A DNA stretch of 8,723 bases from Sulfuricellaceae bacterium (GCA_019911985.1 JAIOJO010000469.1:1-8723); one strand, 5' to 3'. Shown: positions 1 to 7,825, counted from the first letter of the stretch. Translations and numbers: made by a program. The notes: generated from the letters alone by a model not told the origin.

Positions 1-32
1 GTGCGCAAAATCTGCCTGATGATTTGGTACAT
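1..32 (-). CDS. hyfI: NuoB/HyfI-like small subunit of the Ehr complex, N-terminal fragment
   Basis: Only the first ten codons lie in the window; the gene runs off its left edge. They read MYQIIRQILR and the next codon begins AC. This resembles the short amphipathic start of HyfI/HycG/NuoB-like proteins (typically M-x-x-x-x-K/R-x-x-x-R-T-G). An AAGG ribosome-binding site (39-42) sits 6 nt before the ATG. The start lies 17 nt after the hyfG stop, where an operon of this type normally carries the NuoB-like gene. In the family this subunit holds the [4Fe-4S] cluster next to the large subunit; whether its cysteines are kept cannot be seen here. Identity rests mainly on position and ten residues. 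Confidence 0.65.
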   Translation of the reverse strand, partial: MYQIIRQILR

Positions 33-49
33 AAATTACCTTAGCCGGT

Positions 50-1597
50 TCATAAATCAACCCCCGCGTAGCTCAGGTTGAAGGATTTATTGATGAGCGG
101 AAAATCCGGCACGATATTGCCGATGATGGCGTGTTCGAGCAGCGGCCAGTTTTGCCACGACGGGTCGTGCGGATGCAGCCGGTGGATAGCATTATCCGTG
201 CCGGTATGCAGCGCCACCACGATTTCCCCGCGCCAGCCTTCCACCCACCCTATCCCCAGAGCATGGTCCGGCGCCTTGGCGACGGCGGCCAGAATATTTC
301 CGCCGGGCAGCGTTTCGAGCAGGCGGCGGATCAGCCGGATCGATTCCTGCACTTCCTCGAAGCGCACCGTAACCCGGGCCGCGACATCGCCGTTTCTGTG
401 CGTTGCCATGCGGACGTCGAGCCGGTCGTAAGGCGGGCAGGGAAATTGCGCGCGCAAGTCCCAGGCTTGGCCGCTGGCGCGCCCGGCCAGCCCGCTCAGG
501 CCGAGCTGCGCCGCCAGATCGGGCGTAACCCGGCCGGTGGTGAGAAAGCGGTCTTGGACGCCGGCATGTTCGTCGTAAATGTTCTTGAGCGCATTCAGTT
601 CGTTTTCCAGGTGGCGCAATAGGCCTCGTATGCGTTCGCCGCCGCGCTCGTCGAGGTCGCAGGCGACGCCGCCGGCCGCTATCCTGTCCATCAGGTAGCG
701 ATGGCCGAAGAGCTCGCCGTTCAGGCGCAGAAGCTCCTCCTTGAGTATCCAGAATTGGGCAAAGCCGAAAGCCAGCGCGGCGTCGTTGCCCAGGTAGCCC
801 AAGTCGCCGAGGTGGTTATGGATGCGTTCGAGTTCGAGAAACAGCGCACGCAAGGCCTGCGCGCGGGGCGGCGGAACGGCGCCGGTGACGCTTTCCACCG
901 CTTGGGCATAAGCCCAGGCGTAGGCCACGGTGCTGTCTCCGCTGATGCGCCCGGCCAGCTTGATGCCTTGCTCCAGGGACAGTTCCTCGAAGCGTTTTTC
1001 GATGCCCTTGTGCTTGTAGCCCAGGCGCTCCTCCAAGCGCAGTACCCGTTCGCCGACGATGGAAAAACGGAAATGCCCGGGCTCTATGGTTCCTGCATGC
1101 ACCGGCCCGACCGGAATCTCATGCACGCCGTCGCCGGAAACGCCGACGAAGGGATAGGCATCCGCCTCCGTAGGGAAGACCGTGCCGCTATCGAAGGCTT
1201 TGCGCAAGGGATGGACGTTGCCCGGCCAGGAGGCATGGCGCAGCCATTTGCGCGTGTCTCCCGCGCCCAAGGCATGGAGTCCCAGCAGGTCGGCTACGGC
1301 ACGCTGCATCCGGTTGGCTGACGGGAACAAATCGCTGATGTCGGGGAAAGACAGGCGTTCGGCACTCACCGGCAGGACCAAACAGAGCATGCCGGACGCG
1401 GTCGCCAGCGCCGCGTGCAGCGCGTAGCCGTTGCGGCGCACCGTCTCGTCGCTGCCCCATAGCGCCAGCAATCTGCCGCCGTCGCGTTTCACCTGCTCGC
1501 ACAAGGCGCGGAATTGCTCGGCGTCTACCGTTCCGCTGCGGATCGGCATGGAGCCGGGCAGCTTGGAAAATGTCGTGGGAAAGTCGTCTAGATTCAT
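50..1597 (-). CDS. hyfG: HyfG/HycE-like NuoC-NuoD fusion lacking the NiFe-binding cysteines (Ehr large subunit)
   Basis: This 515-residue protein corresponds to the large subunit of group 4 hydrogenases and to NuoC fused to NuoD. Residues 1-150 are the divergent NuoC-like part; 155-515 are the NuoD/hydrogenase large-subunit part. Family landmarks are present: GPVH (164-167), EPGHFRF (172-178), YKHKGIEK (194-201), ERIHNHLGDLG (257-267) and GIGWVEGWRGE (448-458). The metal-binding motifs are not. At the CGxCG position the sequence is GRISGDSTVAY (216-226), with S219 and S222 in place of the two cysteines. At the C-terminal DPCxSC position it reads NLSYAG (507-512), with S509 and G512. Hydrogenase activity is therefore very unlikely; an Ehr-type role is inferred. 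I chose the ATG at 1597, 7 nt after the hyfF stop. A TTG at 1612 would add five residues and overlap hyfF by 8 nt. The protein faces the cytoplasm in this family. Confidence 0.93.
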   Translation of the reverse strand: MNLDDFPTTFSKLPGSMPIRSGTVDAEQFRALCEQVKRDGGRLLALWGSDETVRRNGYALHAALATASGMLCLVLPVSAERLSFPDISDLFPSANRMQRAVADLLGLHALGAGDTRKWLRHASWPGNVHPLRKAFDSGTVFPTEADAYPFVGVSGDGVHEIPVGPVHAGTIEPGHFRFSIVGERVLRLEERLGYKHKGIEKRFEELSLEQGIKLAGRISGDSTVAYAWAYAQAVESVTGAVPPPRAQALRALFLELERIHNHLGDLGYLGNDAALAFGFAQFWILKEELLRLNGELFGHRYLMDRIAAGGVACDLDERGGERIRGLLRHLENELNALKNIYDEHAGVQDRFLTTGRVTPDLAAQLGLSGLAGRASGQAWDLRAQFPCPPYDRLDVRMATHRNGDVAARVTVRFEEVQESIRLIRRLLETLPGGNILAAVAKAPDHALGIGWVEGWRGEIVVALHTGTDNAIHRLHPHDPSWQNWPLLEHAIIGNIVPDFPLINKSFNLSYAGVDL

Positions 1598-1604
1598 CCT
1601 GATT

Positions 1605-3053
1605 CTACCCAATCAAGGCGACGGCCTGTCGATACCAGTCCGACAGATAAGGGGGGATATACAAGCCGAGCATCAGCACCAGGCCGAGATGCGCGAATAC
1701 CGGCAGCAGCGCCGGCGGGTGAGGGAGGCGCTGGCCGGAGCTGGCGCCGAAAACCATGGTTTGCACCCGGCTGAAAATGGCGGCGAACGCCACCCCCAGC
1801 GCAACAAGCAGGAAGGGGGTGGTCCAGGGATAGGCGTGCATGGCCGTGGTGAGTATCAGGAACTCGCTGGCGAACACGCCGAAAGGCGGCATGCCGAGTA
1901 TCGCCAGGGTGCCGAGGGTCAAGCCCCAGCCGATGGTGGGGTTGGTTTTAATCAGACCGCGAATGTGCTCCATGACTTGTGTGCCGGATTTTTGCGTAGC
2001 ATGGCCGACAGCGAAGAAAATCGCCGATTTCGTCAAAGAATGCACGGTCATGTGCAACATGCCGGCGAACGTGGCCACCGCACCGCCCATGCCGAAAGCG
2101 AAGGTCATCAGCCCCATATGTTCGATGGACGAATAGGCGAACAGGCGCTTGATGTCCTTTTGCCGCAACAGGAAGAAAGCCGCCATCACCACCGACAGCA
2201 GGCCGAATCCCATCATCAGGTTGCCGGCGAAATGGCTGCCCAGGGCGCCGTCGACCAGCACTTTCGAGCGCACGACGGCATACAGCGCGACGTTCAGCAG
2301 CAGGCCCGAAAGCACCGCCGAAACCGGCGTCGGGCCTTCGGCATGGGCGTCGGGCAGCCAGTTGTGCAGCGGCGCCAATCCTACCTTGGTGCCGTAGCCC
2401 ACCAGCAGGAAAACGAAGGCGAGCGAGAGCACGGTGGGTTCGAGCTGCATTTTGACGGCGTTCAGATGGGTCCACAACAGCGCGTTGCCGCCCGCGCCGA
2501 GCACTTTTTCCGCCGCGAAGTAGAGCAGGATGGTGCCGAACAGCGCTTGGGCGATGCCCACGCCGCACAGGATGAAATATTTCCACGCCGCTTCCAGGCT
2601 GGCGGGCGTGCGGTATAGGGATACCAGCAAGACGGTGGTCAAGGTAGCCGCTTCCATCGCCACCCATAGGATGCCGAGGTTGTTGGTCAATAGCGCCAAC
2701 AGCATGGTGAAGCTGAAAAGCTGGTACATCGCGTGGTAGAGCCGCAGCATGTTGGCGGTGAGCTTGCCGTGGTGCTGCTCGATGCGCATGTAGGGGCGAG
2801 AGAACAGCGCGGTGGTGAAGCCGACGAAAGCGGTGAGGGCGACCAGGAAGACGTTGAAGGAATCGACGAAGAACTGCTCCTCAAAAAAGCTGAATGGGCC
2901 GCCGGTGATAACCCGGACGGTCAACACGCCGGCCGCGATCAAGGTGCCGAGGCTCATCGCCGAATTGAGTTCGGGCGCGAAGCGGCGATGGCCGTAAAGC
3001 GCCAGCAAAAGGCCGCCGGCCAGCGGGATGACGAGTACCCAAAGTATTTCCAT
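1605..3053 (-). CDS. hyfF: HyfF-like proton-translocating antiporter subunit (NuoN/NuoM family)
   Basis: This 482-residue, almost wholly hydrophobic protein has about 14 predicted membrane helices. It belongs to the Mrp-antiporter-like family that forms proton channels in complex I. Visible landmarks are E134 in WVAMEA (TM5 glutamate), K223 in GYGTKVGLAPLHNWLPDAH (219-237), H230, the SAVLSGLLLN segment (245-254), DIKRLFAYSSIEHMG (300-314), K342 in LTKSAIFF, and E397 in VFASEF (TM12 acidic residue). At N254 other family members, including HyfB in this operon, have a lysine. The start ATG has a strong AAGGAA site (3061-3066) 7 nt upstream, inside the end of hyfE; only one base separates the hyfE stop from this ATG. 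DIKRLFAYSSIEHMG and the neighbours favour HyfF over HyfD or NuoN. Confidence 0.93.
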   Translation of the reverse strand: MEILWVLVIPLAGGLLLALYGHRRFAPELNSAMSLGTLIAAGVLTVRVITGGPFSFFEEQFFVDSFNVFLVALTAFVGFTTALFSRPYMRIEQHHGKLTANMLRLYHAMYQLFSFTMLLALLTNNLGILWVAMEAATLTTVLLVSLYRTPASLEAAWKYFILCGVGIAQALFGTILLYFAAEKVLGAGGNALLWTHLNAVKMQLEPTVLSLAFVFLLVGYGTKVGLAPLHNWLPDAHAEGPTPVSAVLSGLLLNVALYAVVRSKVLVDGALGSHFAGNLMMGFGLLSVVMAAFFLLRQKDIKRLFAYSSIEHMGLMTFAFGMGGAVATFAGMLHMTVHSLTKSAIFFAVGHATQKSGTQVMEHIRGLIKTNPTIGWGLTLGTLAILGMPPFGVFASEFLILTTAMHAYPWTTPFLLVALGVAFAAIFSRVQTMVFGASSGQRLPHPPALLPVFAHLGLVLMLGLYIPPYLSDWYRQAVALIG

Positions 3054-3054
3054 G

Positions 3055-3717
3055 TCAGTCTTCCTTGAGTTTTTCCATGTGTTGCAAATCCAGGCTGTCG
3101 AAGGTTTCCCGGATATGGAAAAAGAAAATGCCCAAAATGAACATGCCGACCAGCACGTCCAGCGCGATGCCCAGCTCCACGACCATAGGCATGCCGTAAG
3201 TGGCGCTGGTCGCGGCGAAGAACAGGCCGTTCTCCATGGCGAGAAAACCGATCACCTGCGGCACCGCCTTGCTGCGCGTAATCATCATCAGGAAGGACAA
3301 CAGCACGCTGGCCATCGCAATCCCCAGGGTGCCCTTGGTGATGGTGCTGGCCATCTGGGAAATCGGCGCGGCCAGGTTGAACGCGAAGATCACCAGCACG
3401 ATGCCGAGCAGCATGGTGATAGGGATGTTGAGGAGGGTTTCGACATCCCATTTCACGTTCAGCTTGCGGATCAGGCGATGCAGAATCGAGGGCAGGATCA
3501 GCACTTTCAGGATCAGCGTCAGCGCGGCCGAGTAGTACAGGTGATGCTGGCTGGAGGAATAGGCGACGACGGCGGTGCTGACGGACAGCACCAGTCCCTG
3601 CAGCGCGAACAAGTTGATCAGCGACAAGATGCGCCGCTGGGACAGCATCGCGAAAGCGATCAGCAGCAGCAGCGACGCCAGCAAATTGATTACCTGTCCA
3701 ATGATGGGCGTCGTCAT
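3055..3717 (-). CDS. hyfE: HyfE-like membrane subunit with NuoK-like half
   Basis: This 220-residue protein is close to the length of E. coli HyfE (216). It has about seven hydrophobic helices and no soluble domain beyond a short charged tail (HMEKLKED). The C-terminal half resembles NuoK: E162 in FLAMENGLFFA and E181 in MVVELGIALDVLVG are the buried glutamates expected in the proton path. K71 in LILKVLILPS is also a conserved type of position. I placed the start at the ATG at 3717, preceded by GGGAG (3723-3727) with 5-nt spacing. The open frame extends upstream only as shadow sequence inside hyfC. One base separates the hyfC stop from this ATG, and one base separates its own stop from hyfF, so translation is probably coupled. 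Role: an ion-conducting subunit of the membrane arm. Confidence 0.92.
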   Translation of the reverse strand: MTTPIIGQVINLLASLLLLIAFAMLSQRRILSLINLFALQGLVLSVSTAVVAYSSSQHHLYYSAALTLILKVLILPSILHRLIRKLNVKWDVETLLNIPITMLLGIVLVIFAFNLAAPISQMASTITKGTLGIAMASVLLSFLMMITRSKAVPQVIGFLAMENGLFFAATSATYGMPMVVELGIALDVLVGMFILGIFFFHIRETFDSLDLQHMEKLKED

Positions 3718-3718
3718 C

Positions 3719-4666
3719 TCAGCTCCCGAGCAGAAAATGGGTGAGCATGCCCAGCACGGCCAGCAGGAAGGCCGTGCCCATGAATTCCGGCACGCGGAAC
3801 AGGCGCAGTTTGGCCGAGATGGTTTCCAGCAGCGCAAGGCCGAAGCCGCATGCCGCCAATTTCGCCAGCAGCGCCGCAACGGCCAGCGGCAGCCCGCCCC
3901 AATCTCCGCCTTCGGCGATACCCCAGGGGATGAACAAGGCAATGCCGATGGAGAAGTAGGCCAGCAGCTTGAGCGCACCGCCCCATTCGATCAAAGCGAG
4001 GTGGCGCGCGGAGTATTCGAGGATCATCGCCTCGTGGATCATGGTGAGTTCCAGGTGGGTGGACGGGTTGTCCACGGGGATGCGTGCGTTTTCGGCCAGC
4101 AGCACCATGACAAAGGCGACGGCGGCGAAGGCCAGGCTGGGGTAGAGCAGAAATTGTTTGTGCGCCAGCGTTTCGACTATGGTGATGAGCGAGGTGGACT
4201 GGCTGATCGTGGATGCGGTGAAGAACACCATCAGCAGCGCCGGTTCGGCGAGGAAACCGACCAGCATCTCGCGCCGGGCGCCGAGCGAGCCGAAAGCGGT
4301 GCCGACATCCATCGCCGCCAGCGAAATGAATACGCGCGCCAAGGCAAAAATCCCGACCAGCGCAATCACATCCACCGCGGGCGATAGCGGCAGATCGGTC
4401 GCCAACACGGGAACCAGCGCCGCCGCCAGCCACATGCAGGCAAAACGGAGATAGGGCGCAAAACGAAACAGGTAAGAAGCGTTATGCGCCAATACCGCAT
4501 CCTTGCGGAACAGCTTGACCAGCACGCGATAGGGCTGCAGCACGCCGGCCCCGCTGCGGTTTTGCAGCCAGGCGCGGCATTGGTTGACCCAGCCCAGCAG
4601 CAGCGGCGCGGCCAGCACCACCAAGGTGTCTTGCAACAGTTGGTAGAGAATCGCGGACAGGTTCAT
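3719..4666 (-). CDS. hyfC: HyfC/HycD-like membrane subunit (NuoH family)
   Basis: This 315-residue protein is the same length as E. coli HyfC and has about eight membrane helices. It matches the NuoH-like subunit that couples the peripheral redox module to the membrane arm. Diagnostic stretches are GVLQPYRVLVKLFRKD (41-56), the charged loop with E141, and AENARIPVDNPSTHLELTMI (191-210), followed by HEAM and LEYSAR. The last is the near-invariant ENxRxPVDxPxTHLELTMIHEAM signature of HycD/EchB-type proteins. The start is the ATG at 4666, whose bases overlap the hyfB stop in an ATGA arrangement. The frame stays open 49 codons further upstream, but that part overlaps hyfB and looks non-native. 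There is no clear Shine-Dalgarno before this ATG, so translation is probably coupled to hyfB. Confidence 0.94.
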   Translation of the reverse strand: MNLSAILYQLLQDTLVVLAAPLLLGWVNQCRAWLQNRSGAGVLQPYRVLVKLFRKDAVLAHNASYLFRFAPYLRFACMWLAAALVPVLATDLPLSPAVDVIALVGIFALARVFISLAAMDVGTAFGSLGARREMLVGFLAEPALLMVFFTASTISQSTSLITIVETLAHKQFLLYPSLAFAAVAFVMVLLAENARIPVDNPSTHLELTMIHEAMILEYSARHLALIEWGGALKLLAYFSIGIALFIPWGIAEGGDWGGLPLAVAALLAKLAACGFGLALLETISAKLRLFRVPEFMGTAFLLAVLGMLTHFLLGS

Positions 4667-6678
4667 CGGATGAACGCCAACAGCGCCAGCAAAGCCAGCA
4701 AAGTGAGGAAACTGTACATCAAGTAAAGATGAATGCGTCCGTGCTGGAGCTTGCCGATCAGCACGGATATTTTTTCCGCGGCCCGTGCGATAGGCAAGTA
4801 TAAAACATCCCACAAGCGGTCCCGGGTTTCGCCGTGGTAATGGGGGTGCTTGTCGAAAGGGCTGGGCACCTCCCGGACGATGCCGAAGAAAATCTCGAAT
4901 ATCTGGCGTATCGGCTGGCCGAAACCATCGGCGCTATCCTGCATGCGCGAAGTCTGTTCCGGGAAACCGCAGTCCCAGGCGGGGCCGCGGCGCAGGCGGA
5001 CATGAAAAAGCTTTTTCACCGCGAATAAAGTAAAGACGACGCCGGTAATGATGATCAGGAACAGGATCAGGGGGCCGTAGCTGGCGCGTTCGGGATGGAT
5101 CGGGGTGAGCAGCAGCCAGCCGGTCCGTGCCGCGCTGGTTCCTAACCTCTGGCCGATCAGCCCTTGCGTGACGAAGTCGATGTGCAGAATCACGAACACC
5201 GGGAACAGCCCCAGCAGCACGCAGCCCAGGGCCAGCCAAGTCAGGCCCAGCCGTTCCCAAAGTCCGGCATCGTGCGCTTCATGCAATTTTTCCTCGCGCG
5301 GCTGGCCGAGGAAGATCACGCCGTAGAACTTCACCATCACGTAAGCGGCCAGCGCGGCGGCCAAGATTAACGCGGCGGCCGCTACGGGTATCAGCATATT
5401 GAGGTAGGGATGGGGCAGACCCGGCGACAATAAGAAGGCCTGCAACAATAGCCATTCGGAAACGAAGCCGTTCAAGGGCGGCAGGCCGGCGATGGCCAGG
5501 GTGCCGACCAAAACCAGTATGGACACGATAGGCATGCGGTGAATCAGCCCGCCCAGCTTGCCCAGGCTGCGTTCCCCGGTGGCGTGGAATACCGAACCGG
5601 TGCCGAGGAACAGCAAGCCCTTCATGAAGGCATGGTTGAGCGCATGGTAGAGCGTGGCGGTGAGCGACAAGGCGGCGATGGCATCCTTGCCGAAGGTGTG
5701 GAAGGTAATGGTCAAGCCGATTCCCGCCAGGATGATGCCGATGTTTTCGATCGAGGAATAGGCCAGGAGGCGTTTCATGTCGGCCTGCACCGCGGCGAAC
5801 ATCACGCCGAACAAGGCCGTGGCCAGCCCCAGCGCGAGCGCGACGGTGCCCCACCACCACAACTGGACACCAAGAAGATCGAAGCTGACGCGCAGGATGC
5901 CGTAAATCGCCGTTTTCAGCATCACGCCGCTCATCAGCGCGGAAACCGGCGAGGGCGCGGCCGGATGGGCCTCCGGCAGCCAGATGTGGAGCGGCAGCAC
6001 GCCTGCCTTGGCGCCGAAGCCGAAAAGCGCCAGCAGGAAGGTCGCGCTGGCCCAGAATGGCGTCAGATGCGCGTGGCGCATGGTGGCGAAGGAATAATCG
6101 CCGTGGCCGCCCTGCATCACGCCGAAGCACATCAGGATGGCGATGGCGCCGACATGGGCGACCAGCAAGTAAAGAAAACCGGCGCGGCGTATTTCCGGCA
6201 CCTTATGGTCGGTGGTGACCAGGAAGTAGGAGGACAGTGCCATGGTTTCCCAGGCCACCATGAACAGGTAGGCGTCGTCGGCGAGGAATACCAGCGCCAT
6301 GGAAGCGAGGAATACATGGTATTCGAGGCACAGCAGACCCAGCGTGCCGCCTTCCATGGTGCGGAAATAACCCGCCGAATAAAACGAAATGCCTAGGCTG
6401 ACCGCGCCGAGCAGCAACAGGAAGAAGGCGGACAGCGGGTCCAGGCGCAAATGAAACGGCAGATCGGGCAGGCCAAGCGGCAAAACCGCCACAGAGTCCG
6501 GCCCGCTCAGCGCACCTAGGGCCGCCGCCGCCAAGAGCAGCGCAACAGCCGCGCCAGCCGGAAAAACGAAAGCCGTTATCAACTGCGGCTTTCTCTGTAG
6601 CGCAAGCCCCAGAAAACCGAGCGCCAGCCAGCAAAGAATGGCTATGGATACTAAATCAATCGGCAAAACGCTTTGCAT
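4663..6678 (-). CDS. hyfB: HyfB/HycC-like proton-translocating antiporter subunit (NuoL/NuoM family)
   Basis: This 671-residue polytopic protein is the first gene of the operon and the largest channel subunit. Key channel residues are visible: E144 in VAWETMALSSYF (TM5), K224 in FGFGAKAGVLPLHIWLPEAH (219-238), H231, K255 in SGVMLKTAIYG (TM8), K353 in HAFMKGLLFLG, and E408 in FVSEWLLL. The segment DMKRLLAYSSIENIGII (300-316) is a family hallmark. The C-terminal part (540-671) carries the HyfB/HycC-type WDCGFPEQ motif (568-575) and a final transmembrane helix (about 650-670). The set E144/K224/K255/E408 matches the proton path of NuoM-like subunits. The ATG at 6678 has an AAGG site (6684-6687) with 5-nt spacing. 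The stop overlaps the hyfC start by four bases. Confidence 0.94.
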   Translation of the reverse strand: MQSVLPIDLVSIAILCWLALGFLGLALQRKPQLITAFVFPAGAAVALLLAAAALGALSGPDSVAVLPLGLPDLPFHLRLDPLSAFFLLLLGAVSLGISFYSAGYFRTMEGGTLGLLCLEYHVFLASMALVFLADDAYLFMVAWETMALSSYFLVTTDHKVPEIRRAGFLYLLVAHVGAIAILMCFGVMQGGHGDYSFATMRHAHLTPFWASATFLLALFGFGAKAGVLPLHIWLPEAHPAAPSPVSALMSGVMLKTAIYGILRVSFDLLGVQLWWWGTVALALGLATALFGVMFAAVQADMKRLLAYSSIENIGIILAGIGLTITFHTFGKDAIAALSLTATLYHALNHAFMKGLLFLGTGSVFHATGERSLGKLGGLIHRMPIVSILVLVGTLAIAGLPPLNGFVSEWLLLQAFLLSPGLPHPYLNMLIPVAAAALILAAALAAYVMVKFYGVIFLGQPREEKLHEAHDAGLWERLGLTWLALGCVLLGLFPVFVILHIDFVTQGLIGQRLGTSAARTGWLLLTPIHPERASYGPLILFLIIITGVVFTLFAVKKLFHVRLRRGPAWDCGFPEQTSRMQDSADGFGQPIRQIFEIFFGIVREVPSPFDKHPHYHGETRDRLWDVLYLPIARAAEKISVLIGKLQHGRIHLYLMYSFLTLLALLALLAFIR

Positions 6679-6986
6679 GCCCGCCTTTTTTAATGGTTTG
6701 GGTGAGAAAGTTTTTGGGCTTAAAACAATTTACCGGCCCGACAAACTTCCACCGCTTATCCGTATTTCAACGAGGGGCTTTATGCTAGCAGATTTCGTCG
6801 TGCCGAGTGACGATCCTGACCTGCGGAAACGGGGTGGGCGGCTTATTCCAAGTTTGCGCTCGATCCAAGAACAAACCGCAAAAGTAGTTCACCGCGAAGA
6901 AAACGCCGTCAGGCCGGCCCGTCCGAGGGTTCGGGTTTCTTTTTGCGAGGCTTTGCGCTTAGACGCCGTTTCAGCAAAAAATGGAT
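6679..6986. other. 308-nt non-coding region upstream of hyfB and downstream of the PilZ gene
   Basis: I see no convincing gene here. Plus-strand open frames through it lack a ribosome-binding site and family-like sequence. The region must hold the hyf operon promoter unless the operon is read through from the PilZ gene. The 120 nt next to hyfB are clearly more AT-rich than the surroundings. I could not find a sigma-70 -35/-10 pair with proper spacing or a sigma-54 GG-N10-GC pair, so I name no promoter. A weak terminator-like hairpin lies at 6897-6918. Confidence 0.6.
6897..6918 (-). terminator. Weak candidate intrinsic terminator after the PilZ gene
   Basis: On the minus strand, GCCG and CGGC can pair around a 6-nt loop (6905-6918), followed after one G by TTTTCTT (6897-6903). 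It lies about 70 nt beyond the PilZ stop. The stem is only four base pairs, so this is a possibility rather than a firm call. If it works, hyfB has its own promoter. Confidence 0.22.
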
Positions 6987-7808
6987 TTACATCGCTTTGT
7001 GGGGATTTTCGATCATTTCCTGATAAATCAGGCTTTGTATGATGATGCGCTCGTTGGCTTGCAGGTCTTGAAATTCGATGCCATGGCGGATTATGTCGGG
7101 CTTGGGCGGATTCGCGTTCCCGCCTGTCAGGATGGCTTTAATCACGGCTCGGATCGACAAATAAGTGTCTATGTCATGCAGATTCACGCGGAAGGCGAGA
7201 GTGAGAGCATCGCCATTTTCCCCCAGCGGCTGCTTGGCATCGAGCGCGGCTCCGCTGGCACTCATATTGGCGATAAGGCCTGGAACTTTTTCGCTTTCCT
7301 TGCCTGCGCCGCTTTTTTGCACCGCCACGACAATATGGGTTTTGATGCGGGGAGCTTTGCGGACAAGCATCCCTTGAATCTTTTCCGGGAAGGAAAGATG
7401 CATGTATTCGTAAGGGATTTTGCACAAGCGCTCGATGGTGCTGGAAAACCCGAACACGTTTTGTCCCGAGAAGGAGCGCATGACAACTTTCTCGCCTTCC
7501 CGGAGCTGCAGCCGCAAGCCGTTCACGGTGGTCGGCACGGTCATCAGCAGGCTGGAACCGTTCAGGTAGCCGACCACCTTGACCAGAAAGCGTTCTTGGG
7601 TCAATTGGGCAGGCGGCTGGAGCTGCAAGCGGTCGCCCACTTTCAGCTTCATGTCGTCGAAGGTGAATTGAGCGTTTTCCTTTTTAGGCCCGGATGCGCC
7701 GAGAGATTCGGCAGGCTCCAGCGGGGCCGCTTCATTCTCCTCGCCGCGATCCTGCGAAACCGGTTCGCCGGCAGCCATATCGTCTGGGGTGATAAGGATC
7801 GGATTCAT
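6987..7808 (-). CDS. ycgR: YcgR-like PilZ domain protein (c-di-GMP receptor, probable flagellar brake)
   Basis: This 273-residue soluble protein has the two-domain YcgR layout. Residues 1-46 are an acidic, Ala/Pro-rich and probably disordered leader. Residues about 47-145 are a PilZN/YcgR-N beta domain (FTFDDMKLKVGDRLQLQPP, then LSFPEKIQ at 138-145). Residues about 149-262 are a PilZ domain. Both c-di-GMP motifs are intact: RxxxR as R150-KAP-R154, and [D/N]xSxxG as N181-MSAS-G186. In enterobacteria YcgR binds the flagellar motor and slows it when c-di-GMP is high; that role is inferred here since no flagellar gene is in view. The ATG at 7808 has an AAGGAG site (7820-7825), with a rather long 11-nt spacer. 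The gene is divergent from the cytochrome c' gene and lies in the same direction as hyf, 308 nt away. Confidence 0.88.
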   Translation of the reverse strand: MNPILITPDDMAAGEPVSQDRGEENEAAPLEPAESLGASGPKKENAQFTFDDMKLKVGDRLQLQPPAQLTQERFLVKVVGYLNGSSLLMTVPTTVNGLRLQLREGEKVVMRSFSGQNVFGFSSTIERLCKIPYEYMHLSFPEKIQGMLVRKAPRIKTHIVVAVQKSGAGKESEKVPGLIANMSASGAALDAKQPLGENGDALTLAFRVNLHDIDTYLSIRAVIKAILTGGNANPPKPDIIRHGIEFQDLQANERIIIQSLIYQEMIENPHKAM

Positions 7809-7819
7809 GTGGGCAGCAA

Positions 7820-7825
7820 CTCCTT
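7820..7825 (-). promoter_or_regulatory. Ribosome-binding site of the PilZ gene
   Basis: AAGGAG on the minus strand is a near-perfect Shine-Dalgarno. It lies 11 nt before the ATG at 7808, slightly longer than the usual 5-9. No other in-frame start fits better, so it supports this start. Confidence 0.65.

Noticed and set aside
39..53. An ATG overlapping the hyfG stop (ATGA) as start of the next gene
   Set aside because: Its frame ends after five codons (TAA). The ATG at 32, with AAGG 6 nt upstream, gives a HyfI-like start.
1598..1612. TTG at 1612 as the hyfG start
   Set aside because: It would add only MGRIR and overlap hyfF by 8 nt; the ATG at 1597 follows the hyfF stop at a normal distance.
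1431..2618. Long plus-strand open frame of 395 codons opposite hyfF
   Set aside because: It is rich in His, Gln, Arg and Glu, the typical antisense shadow of a GC-rich membrane protein gene; hyfF on the other strand has clear family motifs.
3718..3978. Upstream extension of hyfE
   Set aside because: This part lies inside hyfC in another frame, has Cys/Arg/Trp-rich shadow composition, and the ATG at 3717 has a good ribosome-binding site and gives the usual family length.
4667..4813. Upstream extension of hyfC by 49 residues
   Set aside because: It overlaps hyfB, is not hydrophobic in the family manner, and the ATG at 4666 gives exactly the length of E. coli HyfC.
6923..6944. Plus-strand hairpin CCGA/TCGG followed by a T-rich stretch
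   Set aside because: The stem is 4 bp and no plus-strand gene lies upstream that it could terminate.
6638..7042. Plus-strand open frame of 134 codons across the hyfB start and the gap
   Set aside because: No ribosome-binding site, no family-like sequence, and it overlaps both hyfB and the PilZ gene.
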